Origin: Rhizobiaceae bacterium
GTDB lineage: Bacteria > Pseudomonadota > Alphaproteobacteria > Rhizobiales > Rhizobiaceae
Direction of reading: 5' to 3'
DNA length: 5,680 nucleotides
Assembly (NCBI GenBank): GCA_014380965.1
Contig: JACMIV010000281.1
Span: 1-5,680 of the forward strand
Under the pieces are notes generated by a model. That model saw only the letters and a program-made list of their open reading frames with translations, was not told the DNA's origin and did no database searches. Below are positions 1 through 5,680 of the stretch, in pieces; the first letter of the stretch is position 1; every line of letters begins with the position of its first letter. Both the position numbers and the translations under genes were made by a program.

Positions 1-2825
1 ACCGCCCGATGGATCCGTTTCAACACCGCGAGGTGCCCGTCATACTCCGGGCTGCCGCGCTCGATAGGGCCAGTGCCGAACAGTCGAAAGCGCCATTCGG
101 CGAAGACGGCGAGAGGATAGAGGCCGAGAAGCTCGAGCGCGTCGGCGCCGAGCCCGGCAGCATCCCGCTCCGCCGCAGCCATCACAGCCGCGCGGGCACC
201 TGCGAGGCTGGAGATGCCTCCGATCGAAAGTTGCGAGGACAGCGCCGAGAAGGCGGCGACTTCGCTCCGCTCGACGATCCCGACGTCGTCGCCGCGGCGC
301 CGAGCCTCTCTGTCGAGCCCGCCCAGGAGGACGGCAAGCACGTCGCCGAGCCGAGTGAACACGTGGTCGGCCGCACGGAACGGAAGCTTGTCCGGTTGAG
401 CCTCCGCCGCTCTCTCGCCGCCCGCCGCATAGATTTCGTAGCGCTTGAGGTCGCCGATCCAGTGTCGCGGCACGCGCGTCATGAGACGGACGAGGAGGTC
501 GGGCGCTTCCTCCTCCGCACTGCCGCCCTGAAGCAGAAGCCTGACGGCGAGCGCCGGCGGCGCCTGATCGTCGAGGCCACGGAAATTCCAGCTGATGCTG
601 TATTGCGTGAAGAAGTCTTCCGCCACCGTCGCCATCGCATCGACCGGCAGTTCGGTGCGGTAGAGCTTCTGCGATGCGATCGCGCGCAAGCCGTCCGGCC
701 AACGCTCGACCGCGGGGGTCATGTGGCCGGGCCCGCGCGTCGCGACCGTCGTGTCGGCGGCATCGAGAACCTTGGCCCATATCTCCTTGCGCTTCCGCTC
801 CATGCCGGACCGCTTGGCGCCCAAGGCACCGAGCGCAGGGAAGAGATCGGCGCGGGCGAATGCCTCCGGCGACGAACCGCTGCCGTAGAGCAGGTGGAAA
901 CCGAGGAACACCCAGAGGGTATCGTGCGGGAGAAGGCGGGCGAGGCACGCGATCAGCGCATCGACGAGCCCAGCCATGTCGCCGCTTTCGCCGACCCGCA
1001 GCGCGACGGCCGACAGGCTTTGCTCCAGCCGTCGTGCCGCATCGTAGCGCAACGTCTCGACAAGATTGGCGATCTCGGCCGAGGCCACCGCCACGACGAC
1101 GAGGCCTGCGGGCGGATCGGCCTCGTCCTGCGGGCGCTCCGCGGCCTTGGCCATTCGCTCCAATGCTTCCCTTTCCGACGAAAGCCTTTGCAGAAGCTCT
1201 TCGAGCGCCGACAGCGTCGTGGGCAGGGGCAGACCATTGCCCGCAAGGTAGGCCATCGCCATTCCCGACAGATCCGGCTCGATGCGGAACTCTTCGCCGT
1301 CGGGAGCGAGATCGGCCAGCGCCGTCGCCATCGCCACGGCATCGAGGTTGGTCGGATCGGCCTTCGTCGCAAAGCCGATCCGGCCGAGCGCACGCGCCAG
1401 CGAAAGATGAAGAACGACGAGGCTGTCGCGCTGCTGCGGCGAGGCCGCCCGGTACAGCCTGCGCTCGCCGATGCGTTCGAGGAGGGCCGTGAGAAAGCCT
1501 GAATGGCTGCTCGTCAGAACGGCTGCCGGATCGGTCTGACGGAAGATGCCGGCAAGCTCCACCTTGGCGTCTGTCACCTGCAGTCCCGCGACGCGGACAT
1601 AGCGGTCCGGATCGTGGTCGAAGACGGCGCCCCAGGAAGGCGGGCCAGGGACCCGCACTTCTGCCTGCCGCGCATCCGCCAACTCGCGCTGCCAACGATC
1701 GCGCATGGTCCTTGGAAGGATTTCGACCGGCGCCTCGCCCGACGGCAGAAGACGGCTGCATAGCCAGAGGATGTCGGCGAAGGGCTGGCTCGGCGCAAGG
1801 ACGCGCAAGGCGAACAGCGTCTTGCCGATCTCGCCGCCGCTGCCGGAATTCTGGCTCTCGTCGAAGATCCGGCTGATCGTCTCGCGCGCCTGCCGGCCGC
1901 GATCGCTCCGGCCGTTGCGGGCCGTGGTGATCGTTTCCTCCAGCGCCTCGAAAAGCACCTCGGCGTCCAACCCGTCGCCGGTCAGAAGGTCGTCGAGCCC
2001 GATGAACAGTTCCAGTTCCGGCTGGCGGCCTCTGTTCGAGGCGCCTTTGCAGAGACTGTGAAGGTCGGCGCCGAAGGTTTCCTGGATCTCCCGAAGCGAA
2101 ATGTCGCTGAAGCGCTTCTTGAGGCGCCGCAGCCAGACATCGAGCCAGGGCAGAATGTAGACGCCGGCCATCTCGTCGAGGACACGGGCTGCCGATCCTT
2201 GGAAGGTCATGGCGACGATGACGCGGCAGTCGGCGGCCACCAGACGGCGCTCGACCTCGACCCTCTCCTCGGCCTTGCCGACATCGTCCTGGAAAAGCGC
2301 GCCGAAGCCTTGACCGTTCGCCGCCTCCTCGAAACTGGCTTCGATGACGACGACCCGCCCACGCTCCGGCACGGCGTCATCGGCCGCGTCGGCAAGCCAG
2401 TCGAGGAGCCCGCCGAGTGTCGGAACGCGCGCCGGATCATGCCCGTAAAGACTTCCGTCCGGAAAGATCGCCGCGGCCGCGACCGCTGGATCGAGCCGCG
2501 AGGCGACGAGTACGAGGTGGCGTTCGCGCTCGGTCGCATCGGCATGGACGGCCTTGAGGATCGCCTCGAAGCGCGCGTCGCGTCGCGTCGTCTCGCGGGG
2601 GCGGTCGGAGCGCGCGAAGAGCGGCGTTTCGGCCCCCGAGGGCGCAACGAGAAAGGAGGCTCCGAGGGCGTCTGCCGTCGCCTTGCCGCCGCCGGACTTC
2701 TCTTGTCGCCCGGTGAAACTGTCGAGCGAAGGGCCATCGAGAGCTGTGCGGGGCGCACCGGATGCGCCCGTGTCTGTCGCTCCGGCCGACGCCAGATCGC
2801 CTTGGAGGCGGACGGTGTCCATCAT
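1..2825 (-). CDS. Large protein with degenerate NTPase-like N-terminus and long helical region (partial, 3' end outside window)
   Basis: The frame is open from an ATG at 2825 to the left edge: 941 codons with no stop, so the C-terminus is missing. The ATG overlaps the TGA of the upstream protease gene (ATGA), which fixes the start; a second ATG follows directly. Seen in the protein: residues 1-50 are low-complexity and Gly/Ala/Ser-rich. Residues about 57-230 show five short hydrophobic strands in P-loop NTPase order: FLVAPSGAET (58-67, where GK of a Walker A would be expected), HLVLVASR (103-110), RVVVIEAS (157-164, Walker B position), RVIVAMT (201-207, sensor-1 position) and VYILPW (222-227). 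The Walker lysine is absent, so ATP hydrolysis is doubtful. From about 240 onward the sequence is mostly amphipathic helix, with charged coiled-coil-like stretches near 535-560. No membrane segment or signal peptide is seen. Inference: a cytoplasmic sensor or scaffold working with the co-translated protease, resembling inactivated STAND-type proteins. The fold call is uncertain; that it is a gene is nearly certain. Confidence 0.93.
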   Translation of the reverse strand, partial: MMDTVRLQGDLASAGATDTGASGAPRTALDGPSLDSFTGRQEKSGGGKATADALGASFLVAPSGAETPLFARSDRPRETTRRDARFEAILKAVHADATERERHLVLVASRLDPAVAAAAIFPDGSLYGHDPARVPTLGGLLDWLADAADDAVPERGRVVVIEASFEEAANGQGFGALFQDDVGKAEERVEVERRLVAADCRVIVAMTFQGSAARVLDEMAGVYILPWLDVWLRRLKKRFSDISLREIQETFGADLHSLCKGASNRGRQPELELFIGLDDLLTGDGLDAEVLFEALEETITTARNGRSDRGRQARETISRIFDESQNSGSGGEIGKTLFALRVLAPSQPFADILWLCSRLLPSGEAPVEILPRTMRDRWQRELADARQAEVRVPGPPSWGAVFDHDPDRYVRVAGLQVTDAKVELAGIFRQTDPAAVLTSSHSGFLTALLERIGERRLYRAASPQQRDSLVVLHLSLARALGRIGFATKADPTNLDAVAMATALADLAPDGEEFRIEPDLSGMAMAYLAGNGLPLPTTLSALEELLQRLSSEREALERMAKAAERPQDEADPPAGLVVVAVASAEIANLVETLRYDAARRLEQSLSAVALRVGESGDMAGLVDALIACLARLLPHDTLWVFLGFHLLYGSGSSPEAFARADLFPALGALGAKRSGMERKRKEIWAKVLDAADTTVATRGPGHMTPAVERWPDGLRAIASQKLYRTELPVDAMATVAEDFFTQYSISWNFRGLDDQAPPALAVRLLLQGGSAEEEAPDLLVRLMTRVPRHWIGDLKRYEIYAAGGERAAEAQPDKLPFRAADHVFTRLGDVLAVLLGGLDREARRRGDDVGIVERSEVAAFSALSSQLSIGGISSLAGARAAVMAAAERDAAGLGADALELLGLYPLAVFAEWRFRLFGTGPIERGSPEYDGHLAVLKRIHRA

Positions 2826-4078
2826 GGCCGACTTTCCGGATCGAACATCGGCCGGACGGCAAAGCGCAGATGCGATGGAGCCTCGCCTGCCGCTTGCGCG
2901 TCCGCGAGTGCCGTCAAACCGCCGTGGTCGCGCTGGCGCAGATAGACGCGCGGCTGGCGGTCGGGTCCGAGTGCCCATTCCGCCGTGCCAGGCGGTGTCG
3001 CGAGAACGGCTGCGTCCGTCCGGTAATCGTCGAGGAGAGCCGGCAGACCGAAACCGCCGATGTCCTGCCCCGCGGCGTCTTCTTCCGCGAGCGCGCGCAG
3101 TTCGAGGACCGTCGGCAGACGAAGATGCCCCGACGCCTGCCGCTTCAGCGTCTCAAGAAGTCGAAACAGCACGTCCGGCCCGCCCGCATGGGCGGGCAGA
3201 CGTTCGGCGCCCGCAAGCTTTTCGTCGCCGCAAATCGTGCGGGCCTCCGCCGCGGACAGCGGCCTCTCGGCGCGAAACAGCGGCTCGCTATCATTGCCGA
3301 CGAAGCGGAACGCTGCGGCGGCAATGTTGGCGCAAGGCAGATCGAACCGCTGCGCCGCGCCCGGCACACCTTCCGCCGCCATGCCCGCGTCGCCGGTCGG
3401 CTCCCGCCAGTTCGTCTCCTGCCTCAGCAGGCGTAAAATGGGCGCTGCGGCGATATCGATACCGGTCGATGAGGCAAAGCCTCCAACGCCCGCCACGCCG
3501 AGAAGATGATGCCGTCCCGCCTTGTCCTCGATCACCAGCGGCCCGCCGCTGAACCCCGCCGGCGCTCCGTGCAGATGCTGGAGATAGGAGGGATGGTCGT
3601 CCGTCCCCGATTCGAAAAAGCTCGCGCCGCTGATGTTCTCCCATTCGAAACGCGCGATCCGGCCGGCCTGGGCGCCGAAGCCTATGCACAGACCCTCGAT
3701 CCTCCGCCCGAGACCGAAGGCGGGGGGAACGACGCCATAGATCGGCTTTTCGAGCCGCAGCACGGTAAGATCGTGCGCCGGATCCTCGGCATGGACCCTC
3801 GCCTCGATCCGCGTTTCACGGCCGGACTCGAAGCCGGCCGATATGTGGATGGTCAGCCCCCGCTGCGCCGCAGCCGCCGCCGAGCCAACCTCCTCGTCGA
3901 GGCCGGCGCGCAACGGCCGTCGCCGCTCCTCCGGCAAAGCGTGCGTGATCACGTGGGCGCAGGTTACGATATGGAAGGCATCGGCAAGGAAGCCGGAGCC
4001 GACCGACTGTTCAACCCCATCGCGGGCGACGCGAACGGCCGCGACATAGGGCGGGATGGTTCGTTGCGGCGGCGTCAT
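2822..4078 (-). CDS. Trypsin-like serine protease with C-terminal FGE-like domain
   Basis: 418 residues from the ATG at 4078. Residues 8-220 form a chymotrypsin-fold (S1 family) protease: the catalytic His lies in TCAHV (His42), Asp in AHDLTVL (Asp103) and Ser in GFSGGPL (Ser177), with the usual spacing and the GSGF strand (27-30) before the His. No signal peptide or transmembrane segment is visible, so it probably acts in the cytoplasm, unlike DegP/HtrA proteases; no PDZ domain follows. Residues about 250-418 instead carry weak hallmarks of the formylglycine-generating enzyme/SUMF1 fold: an LSAAEAR helix (274-280), LRLPTVLELRAL (319-330, compare RLPTEAEWEYAA), AEWALG (366-371) and a closing LRFAVRPMF (404-412). 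Such fusions are known in predicted conflict systems, where the FGE-like part is thought to bind ligand or partner rather than catalyse. The start at 4078 is preferred over an in-frame ATG at 4144 because it forms an ATGA overlap with the preceding small ORF and because the 22-residue extension has poor codon bias. The stop overlaps the ATG of the large downstream gene. Confidence 0.93.
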   Translation of the reverse strand: MTPPQRTIPPYVAAVRVARDGVEQSVGSGFLADAFHIVTCAHVITHALPEERRRPLRAGLDEEVGSAAAAAQRGLTIHISAGFESGRETRIEARVHAEDPAHDLTVLRLEKPIYGVVPPAFGLGRRIEGLCIGFGAQAGRIARFEWENISGASFFESGTDDHPSYLQHLHGAPAGFSGGPLVIEDKAGRHHLLGVAGVGGFASSTGIDIAAAPILRLLRQETNWREPTGDAGMAAEGVPGAAQRFDLPCANIAAAAFRFVGNDSEPLFRAERPLSAAEARTICGDEKLAGAERLPAHAGGPDVLFRLLETLKRQASGHLRLPTVLELRALAEEDAAGQDIGGFGLPALLDDYRTDAAVLATPPGTAEWALGPDRQPRVYLRQRDHGGLTALADAQAAGEAPSHLRFAVRPMFDPESRP

Positions 4079-4182
4079 ACCTCGGCCGGCCGAGGGATCG
4101 CGCCATCTTGCACCGGCACGGCGTCCTGGCCTTCCGGGAAGCATCGGCGCAGACGGCGGGCGCGCTTCGCGTCAGCCGGCAT
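4075..4182 (-). CDS. Candidate small protein (35 residues) between gene A and the protease
   Basis: This short ORF starts at an ATG at 4182, 11 nt inside the end of the upstream gene, and stops with a TGA (4077-4075) that overlaps the ATG of the protease in an ATGA. A perfect GGAGG (4193-4189) lies 6 nt before its ATG, better than the site of either neighbour. Third codon positions are mostly G/C in this frame, while the alternative reading of the same bases as a protease N-terminal extension has many A/T third positions. The product has a basic first half (Lys6, Arg7, 9, 10, 12, 13), one Cys (14), and a proline/acid-containing second half (FPEGQDAVPVQDGAI). No domain is recognisable at this length. 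It could be a protease cofactor, inhibitor or substrate peptide, or merely a coupling leader that delivers ribosomes to the protease start. The same frame has upstream ATGs (as far as 4269) inside gene A, but these lack comparable support. Confidence 0.6.
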   Translation of the reverse strand: MPADAKRARRLRRCFPEGQDAVPVQDGAIPRPAEV

Positions 4183-5203
4183 CGTCGTCCTCCGACCCAT
4201 CGGCGCCGTCGCCGTCCAGTGGATCGTTCGCCGCATACCGTTCGGCGAGCCAATCGGGCACGCCGACATAGGTCGGCAACTCGCCTTCGCGCCGGCGGAG
4301 CGCGTTCAGCATGTGGGCCTCGAAGAGTTCCAGAGCGTAGAGTGCGACGGGCTTGCCGATCCTGGACTTCGCGCCCTTGCCCGCGCCAGCCATCGCCTGG
4401 TCGATGGCAAGGTTGAGATGGATCGGCGCCTTGTCCGATACTTCAGCCGGGATCGGGATAAGCGTCGCCTGTTTGTTGTGGCGCAGACGCAGGAAGCCTC
4501 TGCCCGTCAGGTCGTGGGCTTCTCCCAGACGCTTGTCGAGAAAGAGGGAGTTCCGGACAGCCTCGGTCTTGCCAACCGCGGCGATGGCGAAGCTTTCGTC
4601 CTTGCGGTGATTGGGCTTTTCCGATCCCTCGTCCTCGTACGACCGGAATGGCGAGGGCCCGATGCCGGTCAAGGCGGCCGTCCAGCGGTGCTCCGAGGTA
4701 AAGGGATCGCGCCTCAAAAGGCCGTGCACTGCCCGGATCGCTGCACCATCGCTCGCTGCCCGCCGTTCCTCGATCGTCGCGAAGGGCGCGGGCAATTCGT
4801 CCATCGCTTCGAACACGACGGGGTCGAGCCGGGTCGAATAGGTCTGCAACCGCAAAAGATGCACCCGCCTTTGCGCCAGAGGCATTTCAGCGGCGACGAT
4901 CGAAGCGGTGTCGTCGAGACCCGCGGCCCGAGCTTCTCCGAGGGCGATCCTGAACTCGAAGCGGATGAAATCGCACAGCCGATTACGGTCTCCGCCTTGG
5001 CGGATGAGGGTGCGCGTCGTGTTCGCGACGTCGACGGGCCGCTCCGGCCCATAGACGAGCGTGCCGTCCGCGGCCGTAACGATGGTCGAGACCGTGCAGC
5101 TCTGATGGCGCGGGACCGTGCTGATGCGGACCGGCCCTTCATCGCGCGCGCGGCCGCCGGCGTCATCCGCCAACTCTTCGCTCGCGATCGCCACGAAACC
5201 CAT
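4172..5203 (-). CDS. Protein of unknown function, first gene of the protease operon (gene A)
   Basis: 343 residues. The start is secure: an in-frame TAG lies 12 nt upstream of the ATG at 5203, and GAGG (5213-5210) sits 6 nt before it. I do not recognise the family. There is no signal peptide or membrane segment, so it is probably cytoplasmic. Residues 25-65 look like two or three beta strands (RISTV, CTVSTIVTAADGTLVYG). Residues 70-165 look mainly helical with many Arg. Residues 165-245 are polar, with a Lys/Glu/Asp/His-rich loop (about 189-204). Residues 245-320 mix a strand (ATLIPIPAEV) and helices (PVALYALELFEAHMLNAL), ending in a Trp-containing PDWLAERYA. The last 18 residues (about 326-343) are strongly acidic and Gly-rich, likely disordered. 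It overlaps the next small ORF by 11 nt and leads the operon encoding the trypsin-like protease and the large NTPase-like protein, so a linked role is likely: partner, substrate or effector. No catalytic motif is evident. Confidence 0.92.
   Translation of the reverse strand: MGFVAIASEELADDAGGRARDEGPVRISTVPRHQSCTVSTIVTAADGTLVYGPERPVDVANTTRTLIRQGGDRNRLCDFIRFEFRIALGEARAAGLDDTASIVAAEMPLAQRRVHLLRLQTYSTRLDPVVFEAMDELPAPFATIEERRAASDGAAIRAVHGLLRRDPFTSEHRWTAALTGIGPSPFRSYEDEGSEKPNHRKDESFAIAAVGKTEAVRNSLFLDKRLGEAHDLTGRGFLRLRHNKQATLIPIPAEVSDKAPIHLNLAIDQAMAGAGKGAKSRIGKPVALYALELFEAHMLNALRRREGELPTYVGVPDWLAERYAANDPLDGDGADGSEDDDAG
4189..4193 (-). promoter_or_regulatory. Shine-Dalgarno site of the 35-residue ORF
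   Basis: GGAGG read on the minus strand, 6 nt before the ATG at 4182. It lies inside the acidic C-terminal codons of gene A (Ser-Glu-Asp), so part of that tail is encoded by the ribosome binding site. It is the main argument that translation restarts here. Confidence 0.65.
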
Positions 5204-5212
5204 CGGACACCT

Positions 5213-5257
5213 CTACGATTAAAATGATGGAAGCACGCAATGCGAGTGCTTTCGTAG
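5213..5257. repeat. Nested inverted repeats between the operon promoter and gene A
   Basis: Inner arms AAGCAC (5231-5236) and GTGCTT (5246-5251) match perfectly around a 9-nt loop. Outer arms CTACGA (5213-5218) and TCGTAG (5252-5257) also match perfectly. The right arms abut each other, while 12 nt separate the left arms. The block lies just downstream of the predicted -10, and its left outer arm touches the GAGG ribosome site of gene A. It could be a repressor operator, or a 5' leader hairpin affecting translation. Arms of six bases can arise by chance, so function is unproven. Confidence 0.45.
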
Positions 5258-5259
5258 TT

Positions 5260-5287
5260 TGTATATTTAAGATTGTGGTAGCGTCAA
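5260..5287 (-). promoter_or_regulatory. Candidate sigma-70-type promoter of the minus-strand operon
   Basis: Reading the minus strand, TTGACG (5287-5282, near-consensus -35) is followed after 16 nt by TATACA (5265-5260, -10 with four of six consensus bases). Transcription would begin near 5253, about 50 nt before the ATG of gene A. The stretch is the only AT-rich part of the window. Assigned by eye only. Confidence 0.5.
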
Positions 5288-5301
5288 TGTGCGGCTAACG
5301 T
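5273..5301 (+). promoter_or_regulatory. Weak candidate promoter of the lipoprotein gene
   Basis: TTGTGG (5273-5278) and TAACGT (5296-5301), separated by 17 nt, lie about 45-70 nt before the plus-strand ATG. The match to consensus is modest. If real, it overlaps the -35 of the divergent operon promoter, so the two could compete. Confidence 0.25.
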
Positions 5302-5344
5302 TTGAGCGTGTCGGACATATCGGGTGTGGAGTGGGAGGGTGCGC

Positions 5345-5680
5345 ATGGGGGGACGGATCTGCGGCAACGGCATTCGGGCGATCCTGGCATTCGCCTTGCT
5401 GGCCTCCCTCGCTTCCTGCGAAAGCGTGGGCAATGCAGGGCTTGGTAGCGGCGCTCTGGTCTCGGGCTTCAGCGGCGGCGATCCCGGTCTTGCCTCGGCG
5501 AGCGACGACTACCGCACGACCGTCGGGCAGGGCATTGCGCTCGGAGCGCTGATCGGGGCGATCGGTGGGGCCGGCATTGCCGGCGCGCAAGGCGGCGATG
5601 CGAACGACATGCTGCGCGGCGCCGGGATCGGCGCTTTGATTGGCGGGGCCGTCGGCGGCGCCGGCGGGACGGCGGTCGCC
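5345..5680 (+). CDS. Glycine-zipper lipoprotein (partial, 3' end outside window)
   Basis: 112 codons are present, open to the right edge. The ATG at 5345 has GGAGG (5334-5338) 6 nt upstream; an in-frame GTG at 5339 is too close to that site. The N-terminus is a lipoprotein signal: Arg4 and Arg11, a hydrophobic core (about 12-23) and a lipobox LASC, giving Cys25 as the lipidated residue. The next residue is Glu rather than Asp, compatible with outer-membrane sorting. After a Ser/Gly-rich linker (26-50) come two glycine-zipper stretches (about 61-84 and 92-109) with small residues at i, i+4 spacing, split by a short polar segment (GGDANDMLR). This pattern matches the glycine-zipper or 17-kDa-antigen-like outer-membrane lipoproteins common in Proteobacteria; the precise role is unknown. 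It is divergent from the protease operon and probably unrelated to it, marking chromosomal background beside an accessory cassette. Confidence 0.88.
   Translation, partial: MGGRICGNGIRAILAFALLASLASCESVGNAGLGSGALVSGFSGGDPGLASASDDYRTTVGQGIALGALIGAIGGAGIAGAQGGDANDMLRGAGIGALIGGAVGGAGGTAVA

Noticed and set aside
9..1502. Plus-strand open frame of 497 codons
   Set aside because: It lies antisense to the giant minus-strand gene. Its product is Arg/Glu/Gly-rich without domains, typical of the complement of a GC-rich gene, and the minus frame is open for 941 codons with an overlap-defined start.
40..1761. Minus-strand open frame of 573 codons
   Set aside because: It is out of frame with the 941-codon reading on the same strand. 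Its product is dominated by Arg, Ala and Gly with no structure, a frame shadow.
2670..2705. SGGGKAT in the giant protein as a Walker A motif
   Set aside because: The glycine five positions before GK is absent, Ala follows the Lys, and the surroundings are a low-complexity linker rather than a hydrophobic strand.
2822..3330. Diversity-generating retroelement variable region in the FGE-like domain
   Set aside because: FGE-like domains are common DGR targets, but no cluster of AAY-type codons, no template repeat and no reverse transcriptase is present in the window.
2058..3552. Plus-strand open frames (295 and 332 codons) across the protease/giant-gene junction
   Set aside because: Both are antisense to strongly supported genes, lack good ribosome sites and have Arg/Pro-rich low-complexity products.
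3506..5227. Plus-strand open frame of 573 codons opposite genes A and B
   Set aside because: The opposite strand encodes a protease with a full triad and a gene with a clear SD. Codon pattern and product here are those of an antisense shadow.
5289..5590. Other open frames over the lipoprotein gene (plus 5289-5552, minus 5267-5590)
   Set aside because: They compete with the lipobox-bearing frame, which has a strong SD and sensible signal peptide; their products show no coherent features.
1..5680. tRNA, rRNA, CRISPR array, insertion sequence ends or attachment sites
   Set aside because: No cloverleaf-like, ribosomal, regularly spaced repeat or transposase sequence was seen on reading either strand.

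Overview
The window is GC-rich, with third codon positions strongly biased to G or C. Shine-Dalgarno sites are clear and the genes are tightly packed. This suggests an alphaproteobacterium, perhaps a rhizobiales-type genome, but that rests on composition and protein style only; no marker gene is present.

Almost the whole window (1-5203) is one minus-strand operon read from right to left. It starts from a short AT-rich divergent intergenic region (5204-5344). In order of transcription it holds: (A) a 343-residue protein of no recognised family (5203-4172); (s) a very small 35-residue ORF with a perfect GGAGG site (4182-4075); (B) a 418-residue trypsin-like serine protease with an intact-looking His/Asp/Ser triad, fused to a C-terminal region resembling the formylglycine-generating-enzyme (SUMF1/EgtB/PvdO) fold (4078-2822); and (C) a very large protein of at least 941 residues that runs off the left edge (2825 to beyond 1). 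C has an N-terminal region with the strand pattern of a P-loop NTPase but without the key lysine, followed by a long, mostly helical region. A overlaps s by 11 nt. The s/B and B/C junctions are both 4-nt ATGA overlaps, so the four are probably translated as a coupled set.

Trypsin-like proteases linked to FGE-like domains and large STAND-like or degenerate NTPase partners are known from predicted bacterial conflict (immunity or programmed-death type) systems. My inference is that A-s-B-C is such a system: C as sensor or scaffold, B as effector protease, and A and s as partner, substrate or regulator. None of these roles can be proved from this sequence alone.

On the right, a plus-strand gene (5345 to beyond 5680) encodes a glycine-zipper lipoprotein. 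It is an ordinary envelope gene that probably marks the boundary of the accessory cassette. The two transcription units diverge from 5204-5344, which contains a plausible promoter for the operon and nested inverted repeats between that promoter and the start of gene A.
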